A DNA stretch of 64,000 nt, from NCBI RefSeq assembly GCF_003287935.1, contig NZ_CP030287.1, positions 8,376,531 through 8,440,530 of the forward strand. The letters run 5' to 3'. A model generated the notes under the pieces. The model was not told where the DNA came from, searched no databases, and was given only the letters and a program-made list of their open reading frames with translations. This stretch comes from Streptomyces sp. ICC1 (lineage in GTDB: Bacteria > Actinomycetota > Actinomycetes > Streptomycetales > Streptomycetaceae). Positions 19,408 through 28,705 of the stretch are shown here, piece by piece. Each line of letters opens with the position of its first letter. Within the stretch, counting starts at the first letter, position 1. The position numbers and the translations under genes are program-made.

Positions 19408-19683
19408 TCACAAGCCATGCTCCTCCATCAGGCGCATCAGGTTCCGCTTCCGCTTCTGGGCGGCGCGCAGGTCGGTGACGTACGTGGTGAAGTCGTCCGG
19501 CGTACCGAGCCGGTGGTGACAGTCGCGGACGCTCAGGAGCAGGCTGACGAGCTGTTCGTAGGCATGGTTGCCAGTCTCGTGGGTGAGGCGGGCGGCCAGA
19601 CGGAGGTAGACGGCGAGGGCGTCGGCCTGGCGCCCGCTGCGGTTGAGGGCGAGCATCACCAGCACGCGCAGCCGACCGCGCCC
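19408..19683 (-). CDS. C-terminal fragment of an uncharacterised protein
   Basis: The minus strand reads LRVLVMLALNRSGRQADALA, VYLRLAARLTHETGNHAYEQ and FTTYVTDLRAAQKRKRNLMR to LMEEHGL and a stop. It is a charged helical C-terminus of about 90 residues, resembling the tails of SWIM-zinc-finger-type proteins. Its 5' part is cut off by an adapter, and the family was not recognised with certainty. Confidence 0.45.
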   Translation of the reverse strand, partial: GRGRLRVLVMLALNRSGRQADALAVYLRLAARLTHETGNHAYEQLVSLLLSVRDCHHRLGTPDDFTTYVTDLRAAQKRKRNLMRLMEEHGL

Positions 19684-19730
19684 GTCGCTTATAAGCATCT
19701 GACGCGTCCGACGCGCTCCTCTTCTCGGCG
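19684..19730 (+). other. Nextera adapter remnant (i5 side), chimeric join
   Basis: GCTTATAAGCATCTGACGCG followed by TCCGACG matches the read-through adapter at about 22 of 27 positions. Downstream bases (CTCCTCT..TCTCGGCGGG) resemble the i5 index and flow-cell part. It truncates a minus-strand gene and precedes the sortase-substrate gene. Confidence 0.85.
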
Positions 19731-19854
19731 GGAGGGGTCGGGCGTGGTGCTGGACAAGGGGTCGCGGGCGCGTGGGAGGGTGCGGGCAGGGCCGGGGTGA
19801 TTGTCGCCTCGTCCGACTATCGTCCTGTCCGCCGGCGAGTAGCGAAGGTCTGCC

Positions 19855-20622
19855 ATGCGACTGCGCAAAGCCCTTGCCCTCTCCGCCGTCCTCGTCGCCG
19901 TCACCGCCGCTGCCGCCCCCACCGCGGCCGCGGACATCGGCACCGGCGGCGGGGCCCGCCCCGCACCCGCGCTGCCCTCCCGCGTCGAGGCCAGCTGCGG
20001 CGACGGGAAGAGCACGCAGTTCCCCATCGGCGCGCGCATCCGCGGCGGCCCGGCCGTCTACCGGACCGGCGGCGCACCGCAGACCTGGTACCTCGACCTC
20101 ACCAACACCACCGCCTCCCAGTGCACGGCCATCCACCCCGTCGTCGTCTTCACCGACAAGGCCCGCACCCTGCGACCCGCCCACTTCCGGATGGAGTTCG
20201 ACGCCCCGGGCGCGCCCGGCGGCGGCTTCCCCGTCAGCCTGGAGCACACCGACCGGGACGAGATCATCGCCGTCTTCGACGGCGGCGACGCCTTCTCCGG
20301 CTTCACCGTCGGCCCCGGCGGGTCCGTGACCGTCACCGTCCGGCTCGCCTTCGCCCCCGGAACCCCGCTCGGCGAAGCCGTGGCCGACGCCGCCCTCGTC
20401 CAGCGCAAGGGCGACGACGGCGACTGGGTCGGCGAGGCCGGCGGCTACCGCTTCGACATCGAGGGACCCGGCGCGGGCGAGACCGGGGAAGCCGGGGCGC
20501 TCGCCGGTACCGGCGGTCCCGGCCGGCCGGCCTGGGTGTACGGGGCCGGCGCCGGCGCCGCCCTCGTGGGCGGCGCCGGCCTCCTGTTCGGAGCCCGCCG
20601 CCTGCGCACCTCGCCCCTGTAG
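19855..20622 (+). CDS. Sortase-anchored secreted protein (LAxTG motif)
   Basis: The 255-residue protein has a signal peptide (MRLRKALALSAVLVAVTAAA), an immunoglobulin-like β-rich domain with LEHTDRDEIIAVFDGGDAFS, and a C-terminal cell-wall sorting signal. The signal consists of LAGTG (residues 216-220), a hydrophobic helix (YGAGAGAALVGGAGLLFGA) and a basic tail (RRLRTSPL). LAxTG is the motif used by class E sortases in Streptomyces. AAGG lies eight bases before the ATG. It probably sits on the cell surface; the ligand is unknown. Confidence 0.88.
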   Translation: MRLRKALALSAVLVAVTAAAAPTAAADIGTGGGARPAPALPSRVEASCGDGKSTQFPIGARIRGGPAVYRTGGAPQTWYLDLTNTTASQCTAIHPVVVFTDKARTLRPAHFRMEFDAPGAPGGGFPVSLEHTDRDEIIAVFDGGDAFSGFTVGPGGSVTVTVRLAFAPGTPLGEAVADAALVQRKGDDGDWVGEAGGYRFDIEGPGAGETGEAGALAGTGGPGRPAWVYGAGAGAALVGGAGLLFGARRLRTSPL

Positions 20623-20661
20623 CGCGCAGGCCCGTACACCCGGCCCACGTAGAGTCCGAGC

Positions 20662-21447
20662 GTGGAAGAACCGACCCCGTACCCGACCGGGTACCCGCAC
20701 CGCCACCAGCCCGGCCAGCCCGTCCGTTCGGGCATCCCGGAGCACGGCCGCATCCCCAAGTACTACGCCGTCAAGGCCCGCATCGCCGGGCTGCTCGACG
20801 AGCTCGGCGAGGGCGGCCCGCTGCCCACCGAGCGCGACCTCGCCGAGCAGTACGAGGTCTCCCGCGAGACCGTCCGCCAGGCCCTGCGCGAGCTGCTGCT
20901 CGAAGGCCGGCTGCGCCGCTCGGGCCGCGGCACCGTCGTCGCCGGGCCCAAGCTCGAACAGCCGCTGTCGCTGGCCAGTTACACCGAGGGCGTACGCCGC
21001 CAGGGCCGCACTCCCGGGCGCAACCTGATCGGCCTGGAGCGGTTCCCCTGCCCGGCCGACGTGGCCCCGGGCATCGGCGCCGAGCCCGGGGAGCCGGTCT
21101 GGCACCTGGAGCGGGTGCTGCTCGCCGACGACGAGCGGGTCGGACTGGAGAGCACGTACATCCAGGTCGCCCGCGCGCCCCGCCTCGACGTCGATTTCCA
21201 GCCGGACTCCTCCTTCTACGGATACCTCCACGACAGCCTCGGCATCTCCTTCGGCGACGCAGACGAGAAGCTGGAGACGGTGCTGGCCACCCCCCGCGAG
21301 GCCCTGCTGATCGGCACCCCGCCCGCGCTCCCGATGCTGCTCATCCACCGCTTCTCGCGGGACCGGGAGGGCCGGCCGCTGGAGCGGGTGCGTTCGCTCT
21401 ACCGTGGTGACCGGTTCAGCTTCACGACCCGCCTGCGGCCCGAATAG
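20662..21447 (+). CDS. GntR/HutC-family regulator
   Basis: The 261-residue protein starts at a GTG. Its winged-helix GntR domain (LPTERDLAEQYEVSRETVRQ, LRELLLEGRLRRSGRGTVV) is followed by a UTRA ligand-binding domain (VWHLERVLLADDERVGLEST, FYGYLHDSLGISFGDADEKL). It stands directly before an aminoethylphosphonate-type catabolic operon and a GntR-like palindrome, so it likely controls that operon in response to a pathway compound, as PhnF-type regulators do. The N-terminal 40 residues are His/Pro-rich and probably disordered. Confidence 0.88.
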   Translation: MEEPTPYPTGYPHRHQPGQPVRSGIPEHGRIPKYYAVKARIAGLLDELGEGGPLPTERDLAEQYEVSRETVRQALRELLLEGRLRRSGRGTVVAGPKLEQPLSLASYTEGVRRQGRTPGRNLIGLERFPCPADVAPGIGAEPGEPVWHLERVLLADDERVGLESTYIQVARAPRLDVDFQPDSSFYGYLHDSLGISFGDADEKLETVLATPREALLIGTPPALPMLLIHRFSRDREGRPLERVRSLYRGDRFSFTTRLRPE

Positions 21448-21506
21448 TCCCGCACGAACCACCTGGGAGGTGGGAAAAGGGGCGTACTGACATCACGGAA
21501 CGGTAA

Positions 21507-21522
21507 CGGGTCTAGTCCAAGC
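21507..21522. promoter_or_regulatory. GntR/HutC-type operator candidate
   Basis: ACGGGTCTAGTCCAAG resembles the HutC-subfamily consensus with a GGTCTAGACC core (the DasR dre type). It lies between the GntR gene and the catabolic operon, about 65 bases before the operon's first gene. Confidence 0.5.
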
Positions 21523-21585
21523 GTCGAGGGCTGTTCACCGGGGCGTCGCCCGCGCGATCCTCCCGGGTCACGGGCCGCCGCCACC

Positions 21586-22716
21586 GTGGAGCACGTGAGA
21601 GTCATAGTCGTCGGAGGCGGCGTGGTCGGCACCATGCACGCCTGGCAAGCAGTCGAACGCGGCCACGAGGTCGTCCAGATCGAGCGAGAGGCGGAGGCCC
21701 GGGGCGCTTCATTGCGCAATTTCGGCCAGATCTGGGTCAGCGGACGGGCCGGGGGCGAGGAACTCGACACCGCCCTGCGGGCCCGCGAGCTCTGGGAGGG
21801 GATCGGCGGACGGGTGCCCGGCCTGGGCTTCCGCGCCATCGGCTCCCTCACCCCGGTCCGGGGCGCCCGCGAGTACGCCGTCGCCGAGGCGGCCGTCGCC
21901 CGCCCCGACGCCGCCGACCGCGGCTACAAGCTGGTCACCGCGGCCGAGGCCCGGGAGCTCAACCCCGCGCTGCGCGGCGCCTTCGAGGCAGCGCTGTGGT
22001 GCGAACGCGACGCCGCCGTCGAACCGCGCACCGCCCAGCTCCACCTGCGCGAGGCCCTGCGGGCGAGCGGCCGCTACACCTTCCTCCCCGGCCGCGAGGT
22101 GCGCGAGGTCGTCGGCGCCGGCGCCGTCCGCGACGACCACGGCGCCGTCCACCGGGGCGACGCCGTCGTCCTGGCCACCGGCGCCTGGCTGTCCGGCCTC
22201 GTCCGCGAGCTGGCGCCCGAACTGCCCGTGCGCCGCGTCCGGCTCCAGATGATGCAGACCGCACCCCTCGGCGAGGCGCTGACCACCTCGGTCGCCGACG
22301 CCGACAGCTTCCGCTACTACCCCGCCTACAAATCGGCGGCCCTCGACGAGCTCAACGCCGAGCAGGCCCAGGCGCCGGTCGCCGCCGCGCACAAGATGCA
22401 GCTCCTGATGGTCCAGCGCCGCGACGGCGGCCTGACCATCGGCGACACCCACGAATACGAGCACCCCTTCGCGTTCGACACCCTCGAAGACCCCTACGAG
22501 CACCTCACCGAGGTGGTCGAGTCCTTCCTGGGCCGCCCGCTGCCGAAGATCAGGCACCGCTGGGCGGGTGTGTACGCGCAGTGCACCGACACCACCCGCG
22601 TCGTCCACCGCCAGCAGGTGGCCGACGGCGTCTGGCTGGTGACCGGACCCGGCGGCCGGGGCATGACCTGCTCGCCCGCCATAGCCGAGACCACCGCGAA
22701 CGAACTGGGCTGGTAA
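21586..22716 (+). CDS. FAD-dependent oxidoreductase of phosphonate catabolism (TIGR03364 type)
   Basis: The 376-residue DAO-fold protein has a Rossmann FAD motif (VRVIVVGGGVVGTMHAWQAV), the N-terminal block EARGASLRNFGQIWVSGRAG and a C-terminal FAD-contact motif (GVWLVTGPGGRGMTCSPAIA). The RNFGQIWVSGR block is distinctive of the TIGR03364 family, found beside phosphonatase-like hydrolases and a 2-aminoethylphosphonate transporter. It is likely to oxidise an aminophosphonate amine. The start may be the GTG at 21595 (GGAG just before it) rather than 21586. It leads a tightly spaced three-to-four-gene operon. Confidence 0.85.
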   Translation: MEHVRVIVVGGGVVGTMHAWQAVERGHEVVQIEREAEARGASLRNFGQIWVSGRAGGEELDTALRARELWEGIGGRVPGLGFRAIGSLTPVRGAREYAVAEAAVARPDAADRGYKLVTAAEARELNPALRGAFEAALWCERDAAVEPRTAQLHLREALRASGRYTFLPGREVREVVGAGAVRDDHGAVHRGDAVVLATGAWLSGLVRELAPELPVRRVRLQMMQTAPLGEALTTSVADADSFRYYPAYKSAALDELNAEQAQAPVAAAHKMQLLMVQRRDGGLTIGDTHEYEHPFAFDTLEDPYEHLTEVVESFLGRPLPKIRHRWAGVYAQCTDTTRVVHRQQVADGVWLVTGPGGRGMTCSPAIAETTANELGW

Positions 22717-22721
22717 GCACC

Positions 22722-23513
22722 ATGACCGACAACACCCCCCACGGCCAGGGCCACGGCCAGGGCCACGGCCACGACAACGGCAACGGCAACGGCAACGGCA
22801 ACGCGAGCGACGACCGCAAGCTGATCGTCCTCGACATGGCCGGCACCACCGTCGCCGACGGCGGCCTCGTCGAGCGCGCCTTCGAGCGGGCCGCCGAACG
22901 CCTCGGCGTCGAGCCGGGCAGCGCCGACCACGACACCAAGCTCCAGTACGTCCGCGACACCATGGGCGAGTCGAAGATCTCGGTCTTCCGCCACCTCTTC
23001 GGCGCCGAGGACCTCGCCCAGCGCGCCAACTCCGCCTTCGAGGAGGCCTACGGGGAACTCGTCGACGGCGGCCTCATCGCCCCGCTCCCCGGCGCCCGCG
23101 CCGCCATCGAGCAACTGCGCGCGGAGGGCCGCACCGTCGTCCTCACCACCGGCTTCGCCCGCGTCACCCAGGACGCCATCCTCGACGCCCTCGGCTGGCA
23201 GGACCTGGCCGACCTCACCCTGTGCCCCGCCGACGCGGGCGGCCGCGGCCGGCCCTACCCGGACATGGTGCTGGCCGCCTTCCTGCGCACGGGCGCCGTG
23301 GCCGACGTACGCCACACCGTGGTCGCCGGCGACACGGCCTACGACATGCTCGGCGGCGTCCGCTCCGGCGCCGGCCTCGTGGCGGGCGTCCTCACCGGCG
23401 CCCACGACCGCGCGACCCTGCGGGAGAACGGCGCCACCCACGTCCTGGCCTCCATCGCGGAACTCCCCGGGGTGCTGGAGCAGCAGCAGCGGGATCGGGA
23501 GCCCGGCGCGTGA
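22722..23513 (+). CDS. Phosphonatase-like HAD hydrolase (TIGR03351 type)
   Basis: The 263-residue HAD enzyme has the nucleophile motif LIVLDMAGTTVADGG (Asp nucleophile; the second acid is replaced by Ala-Gly-Thr, as in phosphonatases), motif II VVLTTGFAR and motif III VVAGDTAYDMLGGVRSGAG. The TIGR03351 family accompanies TIGR03364 oxidases and is thought to cleave a C-P bond, such as that of phosphonoacetaldehyde. The N-terminal 27 residues are an unusual HGQGHGQGHGHDNGNGNGN tract from tandem 6-base repeats. It lies 5 bases after the oxidoreductase and overlaps the ABC gene by 4 bases. Confidence 0.87.
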   Translation: MTDNTPHGQGHGQGHGHDNGNGNGNGNASDDRKLIVLDMAGTTVADGGLVERAFERAAERLGVEPGSADHDTKLQYVRDTMGESKISVFRHLFGAEDLAQRANSAFEEAYGELVDGGLIAPLPGARAAIEQLRAEGRTVVLTTGFARVTQDAILDALGWQDLADLTLCPADAGGRGRPYPDMVLAAFLRTGAVADVRHTVVAGDTAYDMLGGVRSGAGLVAGVLTGAHDRATLRENGATHVLASIAELPGVLEQQQRDREPGA

Positions 23514-24559
23514 GCGGCATCCGCTTCGAGTCGGTCTCGGTCGCCTACGCCGGCCACACCGTCCTGGACAGGCTCGACCTCACCGTCGAGCCCGGCGAGG
23601 TCATGGCCCTGCTCGGGCCCTCCGGCTCGGGCAAGACCACGGCGCTGCGCGCGGTCGCCGGCTTCGTGCGGCCGCTCTCGGGCCGGGTGCTGATCGGCGG
23701 CCGGGACGTCACCGCGCTCCCGCCCCACAAGCGCGGCATCGGCATGGTCGTCCAGCAGTACGCGCTCTTCCCCCACATGCGCGTCGAGGACAACGTCGCC
23801 TTCGGCCTCAAGGCGCAGAAGGCCCCCAAGGCCGAGATACCCGGCCGCGTCGCCGAGGCCCTCGAAATGACCGGGATGGCCGCCTACGCCAAGCGCTACC
23901 CGCGCGAACTCTCCGGCGGCCAGCAGCAGCGCGTCGCCATCGCCCGCGCACTCGCCATCCGGCCCGGGGTGCTGCTGCTGGACGAGCCGCTGTCCGCGCT
24001 CGACGCGCAGCTGCGCTCCGGGATGCTCGCCGAACTGGCCCGCCTGCACCGCGAACTGCCCGACGTGTCGATCCTGTACGTCACCCACGACCAGGTCGAA
24101 GCGCTGACCCTGGCCGACCGGATCGCCGTCATGGACCAGGCCCGGCTGCGGGACTGCGGCACCCCGCAGGAGCTGTACCGGGCGCCGCGCACCGAGTTCA
24201 CCGCCTCCTTCGTCGGCAACGCCAACCTGCTGCCGGTCACCGTGGCCGCCGAAGGCGCCGTGTTCGCCGGACACCCCCTCGCCCTCGACCGCGCCGGCGC
24301 GGCCGTCGGCGCGAGCGCGACCCTGTGCGTACGGCCGCACCTGCTCGGCCTCGGCGCCGGCCCCAACGCGCTGAGCGGGACGATCACCGAGGTGCAGTGG
24401 CGCGGCTCGACCCACCGGCTCTACGTCGACGTCGAGGGCCACCGCGTCAAGGCGGACCTGCCCGAACTGCGCGAGACCCCGGCCCTGGGCGACCGCGTCA
24501 CCCTGCACTTCGAGCCGCGCGACGCCGTGCTGCTGGCCGCGGGGGTCTCCGATGGCTGA
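23510..24559 (+). CDS. ABC transporter ATP-binding protein (2-aminoethylphosphonate type)
   Basis: The 349-residue importer ATPase has Walker A GPSGSGKTT, the Q-loop VVQQYALFPHM, signature LSGGQQQRVAIARALA, Walker B LLLDEPLSALDAQ, the switch His in VTHDQVEAL, and a TOBE-like C-terminal domain (VRPHLLGLG, ITEVQWRGSTHRL). The order oxidoreductase-hydrolase-ATPase-permease fits a phosphonate import and breakdown operon. Start and upstream stop overlap (GTGA), indicating translational coupling. Confidence 0.92.
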   Translation: MSGIRFESVSVAYAGHTVLDRLDLTVEPGEVMALLGPSGSGKTTALRAVAGFVRPLSGRVLIGGRDVTALPPHKRGIGMVVQQYALFPHMRVEDNVAFGLKAQKAPKAEIPGRVAEALEMTGMAAYAKRYPRELSGGQQQRVAIARALAIRPGVLLLDEPLSALDAQLRSGMLAELARLHRELPDVSILYVTHDQVEALTLADRIAVMDQARLRDCGTPQELYRAPRTEFTASFVGNANLLPVTVAAEGAVFAGHPLALDRAGAAVGASATLCVRPHLLGLGAGPNALSGTITEVQWRGSTHRLYVDVEGHRVKADLPELRETPALGDRVTLHFEPRDAVLLAAGVSDG

Positions 24560-24606
24560 GGCCACGGACCGTCGCGCCCCCGGCCCGCCGGCCACCCCGC
24601 ACCCCC
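24552..24606 (+). CDS. ABC permease, first 18 codons only
   Basis: ATGGCTGAG overlaps the ATPase stop. It encodes MAEATDRRAPGPPATPHPP, a typical disordered N-terminus of the permease expected here, before an adapter cuts it off. Confidence 0.5.
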
Positions 24607-24650
24607 CCCCTTCTCCACACCCGACCATGCCGACGATCTACTCTGTCTAG
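24607..24650 (+). other. Nextera i5 adapter remnant with readable index
   Basis: ACCATGCCGACGA matches the end of the i5 read-through adapter. It is followed exactly by TCTACTCT (24637-24644), the reverse complement of Nextera index N504/S504 (AGAGTAGA), and then GTCTAG in place of GTGTAG. It cuts an ABC permease on the left and a DUF881 gene on the right. Confidence 0.93.
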
Positions 24651-24729
24651 AGGGCTCCGGGGCGGGCACGGTCTCGGGCGACTGCTGCGAGGGCCTCGGC
24701 TCCTCGGGCGGGGTGTCGTTCACGTTCAT
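24651..24729 (-). CDS. Second DUF881 protein, N-terminus only
   Basis: The minus-strand ATG at 24729 gives MNVNDTPPEEPRPSQQSPET and then VPAPEPS before the adapter. It follows the small basic protein gene by a few bases, exactly where Streptomyces carries a second DUF881 gene. Confidence 0.5.
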
Positions 24730-24734
24730 CGGCC

Positions 24735-25067
24735 TCACGCCCGGAACACGTGCCGGCGGATGGCCGCGGCGTTGGAGAAGATGCGGATGCCCAGGACGAC
24801 CACCACGCCCGTGGACAGCTGCGAGCCGACGCCCAGCTTGTCGCCGAGGAAGACGATCAGCGCGGCCACGACCACGTTCGACAGGAACGACACCACGAAC
24901 ACCTTGTCCACGAAGATGCCGTCCAGCATCGCGCGCAGGCCTCCGAACACCGCGTCCAGCGCCGCCACCACGGCGATCGGCAGATAAGGCTCCACCACGG
25001 CCGGTACTTCGGGGCGGACGAGAAGTCCGACCACCACTCCGACCACGAGGCCCAGTACCGCGATCAC
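24735..25067 (-). CDS. Small basic protein (DUF1290)
   Basis: The 110-residue membrane protein begins MIAVLGLVVGVVVGLLVRPE and contains the DUF1290 core LPIAVVAALDAVFGGLRAML, three or four hydrophobic helices and a basic tail. Its GTG start overlaps the stop of the upstream DUF881 gene (GTGA). The family is conserved between two DUF881 genes in actinobacteria and is linked to cell-envelope or division genes; the exact function is unknown. Confidence 0.9.
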   Translation of the reverse strand: MIAVLGLVVGVVVGLLVRPEVPAVVEPYLPIAVVAALDAVFGGLRAMLDGIFVDKVFVVSFLSNVVVAALIVFLGDKLGVGSQLSTGVVVVLGIRIFSNAAAIRRHVFRA

Positions 25068-25988
25068 GATGCACCCTTCTGCTGCTCTGCTGCTGTTGCC
25101 GTGCGTACGGTCAGGCTCGACGCGGCCGGGAGGCGCACGTCCGCCTCGGCCGACAGCGTGTAGCGGATCCCGTAGCTCTCCTGCAGCACGTGCAGGTACT
25201 GGCCGTCCGCGGAGTCCTGGAACGCCGTCCCCAGACGCTTCTTGTCACCGATCGCCAGTACTTCGTACGGCGGGACCAGCGGCCTGTTGTCGACCAGTAT
25301 CGCGTCACCGGCGGCCCGGATCGCCGACAGCGACGTCAGCCGCTGCCCGTTGATCGAGATCGCCTCCGCCCCGGACTGCCACAGCCCGTTGACGATCTTC
25401 TGCATATCGCGGTCGCGGAGCCGCCCGGTGTCCGCGAAACCGGTGTTCTCGCGCGGCTTGGAGCCGTTGCCCGTGGACGAGCCCTTGGCGTCGTCCACCG
25501 TGAGCTTGATCCCGGGCCCGTGCACCTCGGTGGCCCCGGACAGCAGCGCCACGAGCTGACCCTGGTCGCCGCCGTGCTGCTTGAGCGCCTCGCGCTGGCG
25601 GTCGGCGACGGCGTCCCGCGACCGCTCGATGTCCCGCTCCAGGCCGTCGGCGTGCGCGTCGGCCCGCTCGACCCGGTCGATCAGTTCCTGACGCTCCTTG
25701 GCCAGCACCGGCGCGGCCACCCGCGCCTCGGCGGCGCCCAGCGTGACGACCATGGCGGCGACCACCAGCCCGGCGGCCAGACCCAGCTTGGCCTTGAGGG
25801 TGCGCGGCAGACCCGCCGTGCCCTTCGCCTCGCGCCGGGCGGAGGCCTCCGCGTAGCCCTCGTCGAGGCTGTGGTCCATCACGTGCGTCAGCAGCGACAT
25901 GGAAGCGTCCGGCCGCGCGGGCCTGGGGTTCCCGCGGACACCGTCCGGGGGAGGCGACGAACTCCGGTTGGGGGGCGGCTGCGACATG
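25064..25988 (-). CDS. DUF881 membrane protein
   Basis: The 307-residue protein has a disordered cytoplasmic N-terminus, one helix (LAAGLVVAAMVVTLGAAEAR), a coiled coil (KERQELIDRVERADAHADGL) and the extracellular DUF881 domain (GPGIKLTVDDAKG, IVNGLWQSGAEAISINGQRL, ILVDNRPLVPPYEVLAIGD). The ATG at 25988 was preferred to the longer frame. It belongs to the operon with the small basic protein. Confidence 0.88.
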
Positions 25989-26109
25989 CCGCACATCGTC
26001 GCATGTCGCCGCCGCTGACACCGAATGCGCCCGCCCGGCGGACCGGGAGGGACCTTGGCCCCCGCCCGGCCCACCGGACTCGTGGACCTGCGTCACCGCC
26101 CGCCGGGAC

Positions 26110-28605
26110 TCAGTGCCCGGCGCCGTCCACCACCGCGGCCCAGTCGTCCAGCAGCGCCTGCGCGGACGCGTCGTCCGGCCCTTCCGCCCACAGGTGCGTG
26201 ACCGCCTCCGCCGGATCCGGCAGCACCAGCGCCCACCGCCCGTCGGCCTCGACGACCCGTACCCCGTCGGTGGTGTCCACCTCCCGGTCCCCGGCCGCCT
26301 CCACGACCCGCCGCATGACGAGCCCCTTCACCGCCCAGGGGGTCGGCACGTCCCGCTTGAGCACGTGCGCCCGCGGGATCCGGGCATCGATCTGGCTCAG
26401 CGTGAGCTGCGTCCGCGCCACCAGCCCGATCAGTTGTACGAAGGCCGCCGACCCGTCGAAGACGCTGCTGAACTCCGGGACGATGAAACCGCCCCGGCCG
26501 TCGCCGCCGAAGATGGTGTTCTCGGCCCGGCCCACGCGGGTCAGGTCGTCGGGCGAGGTCGTCGTCCACTCCACCTGGGTGCCGTGGTACGCCGCCACCT
26601 GCTCGGCGATCCGGGTGGTGGTCACCGTCAGCGCCACCTTGCCGCTGCGCTTCTCGGCCGCCACGAGATCGAGCATGACCAGCAACGCCCGGTCGTCCTC
26701 GATGATCCGCCCGCGCTCGTCCACCAGGGAGATCCGCTCCCCCACCGGGTCGAAGCGGACGCCGAAGGCCGCGCGCGAGGACGCCACGATCTCGCCGAGC
26801 CGCACCAGGCCGGCCCGCCGGGATTCCGCGGTCTCCGTCGGCCGGGACTCGTCCAGCCCCGGATTGACGGTGAGGGCGTCCACCCCGAGCCGGCCCAGCA
26901 GGCTGGGGAGCACGAGTCCGGCGCTGCCGTTGGAGGCGTCCACGACCACCTTGAGGCCCGAGTCCGCGACCCCGGTGGTGTCCACCCGCCGCAGCAGCGA
27001 GCCCGTGTAGGCGTCGAAGACGCTGCCCGGGAACTGCAGGTCGCCGATCTCGCCGGGGAACGCACGGCGGTACTCCTGCCGCGCGTAGACCCGGTCGAGC
27101 TTGCGCTGCTGCTGGAGGGAGAGGTCCGCACCCCGCTCGTCGAGGAACATGATGTCCACCGAATCGGGGATCCCCGGCGAGGTCCGCAGCACGATTCCGC
27201 CGGCGCTGCCGCGCGCGGTCTGCTGGCGCGCCACGGGCAGCGGGACGTTCTCCAGGTCCCGCACGTTGATCGCGCTCGCCTGCAGCGCCGAGATCACGGC
27301 CCGCTTGAGTGCTCGCGCGCCTCGGGAGTGGTCACGGGCCGTGGTGACCGTCGCGCCCTTCTTCAGGGTCGTCGCGTAGGCACCGGCCAGCCGGACCACC
27401 AGTTCGGGGGTGATCTCCACGTTCAGGATCCCCGTGACGCCACGGGCGCCGAACAGGTGCGCCTGCCCCCGGGACTCCCAGATCACCGACGTGTTGACGA
27501 AGGCGCCGGCCTCGATCGTCTTGAAGGGGTAGACCCGTACGTTCCCCTGGATGATCGATTCTTCGCCGACGAGGCACTCGTCGCCGATGACGGCGCCGTC
27601 CTCGATCCTGGCGGCCCGCATGATGTCGGTGTTCTTGCCGATGACGCAGCCGCGCAGGTTGCTGTGCGGCCCGATGTAGACGTTGTCGTGCACCACGGCC
27701 TTGTGCAGGAACGCGCCGCTCTTCACGACGACGTTCGACCCGATGACCGTGTGCTCGCGGATCTCCACACCGGCTTCGACCTTGGCGTAGTCCCCGATGT
27801 ACAGCGGTCCGCGCAGCACCGCCTCGGGGCTCACCTCGGCGCCTTCGGCGATCCACACCCCGGGCGAGATCTCGAAGCCGTCCATGTCGACCTGGACCTT
27901 GCCCTCGAGCACGTCGGCCTGGGCCTTCACATAGCTCTCGTGGGTGCCCACGTCCTCCCAGTAGCCTTCGGCCACGTAGCCGTAGATCGGCCGGCCTTCC
28001 TTCATCAACTGCGGGAAGACGTCACCGGACCAGTCCACGGAGACGTCCGCGTCCACGTAGTCGAAGATCTCCGGCTCCATGACGTAGATGCCGGTGTTGA
28101 TGGTGTCCGAGAAGACCTGGCCCCAGGTGGGCTTCTCGAGGAAGCGCTCCACCTTGCCTTCCTCGTCCACGATGGTGATGCCGAATTCCAGTGGGTTCGG
28201 CACACGGGTGAGGCAGACGGTGACGAGTCCGCCCTTCGCCTTGTGGAAGCGGATGAGGTCGGTCAGGTCGAAGTCGGTGAGTGCGTCGCCGGAGATGACG
28301 AGGAAGGTGTCGTCCTTCAAAGCCTCCTCGGCGTTCTTCACGCTGCCCGCGGTGCCGAGGGGCTTCTCCTCATTGGCGTAGGTGAGCTCCATGCCGAGCT
28401 CCTCGCCGTCACCGAAGTAGTTCCTGACGAGCGATGCCAGGAATTGCACGGTGACCACGGTCTCGTTGAGCCCATGGCGCTTGAGGAGCCTGAGCACGTG
28501 CTCCATGATCGGCCGGTTCGCCACCGGCAGGAGCGGCTTGGGCATGCTCGAGGTCATAGGGCGGAGACGAGTTCCTTCGCCACCGGCCATTACGACGGCC
28601 TTCAT
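26110..28605 (-). CDS. Mannose-1-phosphate guanyltransferase / phosphomannomutase fusion
   Basis: The 831-residue protein has three parts: an NTP-transferase domain ([20 protein letters not shown], residues 1-240, with the G-G-x-G-T-R-L nucleotide loop); a left-handed β-helix of hexapeptide repeats ([20 protein letters not shown], about 255-370); and a phosphohexomutase-like region (about 385-830). The mutase part lacks a clear T-A-S-H-N active Ser loop (here [14 protein letters not shown]), so it may be inactive or regulatory. This architecture is common in Streptomyces beside DUF881 genes and should make activated mannose for envelope glycans. Confidence 0.87.
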   Translation of the reverse strand: MKAVVMAGGEGTRLRPMTSSMPKPLLPVANRPIMEHVLRLLKRHGLNETVVTVQFLASLVRNYFGDGEELGMELTYANEEKPLGTAGSVKNAEEALKDDTFLVISGDALTDFDLTDLIRFHKAKGGLVTVCLTRVPNPLEFGITIVDEEGKVERFLEKPTWGQVFSDTINTGIYVMEPEIFDYVDADVSVDWSGDVFPQLMKEGRPIYGYVAEGYWEDVGTHESYVKAQADVLEGKVQVDMDGFEISPGVWIAEGAEVSPEAVLRGPLYIGDYAKVEAGVEIREHTVIGSNVVVKSGAFLHKAVVHDNVYIGPHSNLRGCVIGKNTDIMRAARIEDGAVIGDECLVGEESIIQGNVRVYPFKTIEAGAFVNTSVIWESRGQAHLFGARGVTGILNVEITPELVVRLAGAYATTLKKGATVTTARDHSRGARALKRAVISALQASAINVRDLENVPLPVARQQTARGSAGGIVLRTSPGIPDSVDIMFLDERGADLSLQQQRKLDRVYARQEYRRAFPGEIGDLQFPGSVFDAYTGSLLRRVDTTGVADSGLKVVVDASNGSAGLVLPSLLGRLGVDALTVNPGLDESRPTETAESRRAGLVRLGEIVASSRAAFGVRFDPVGERISLVDERGRIIEDDRALLVMLDLVAAEKRSGKVALTVTTTRIAEQVAAYHGTQVEWTTTSPDDLTRVGRAENTIFGGDGRGGFIVPEFSSVFDGSAAFVQLIGLVARTQLTLSQIDARIPRAHVLKRDVPTPWAVKGLVMRRVVEAAGDREVDTTDGVRVVEADGRWALVLPDPAEAVTHLWAEGPDDASAQALLDDWAAVVDGAGH

Positions 28606-28705
28606 GTCGGGAGAGTCCTCCTTGAGAGACGGCGTCTTCGCCGATCTCGCCCGTCCCGGACGGTGGCCGGACAACTACTCCGCGTCGGCCAGGCGCCGAG
28701 CGAGC

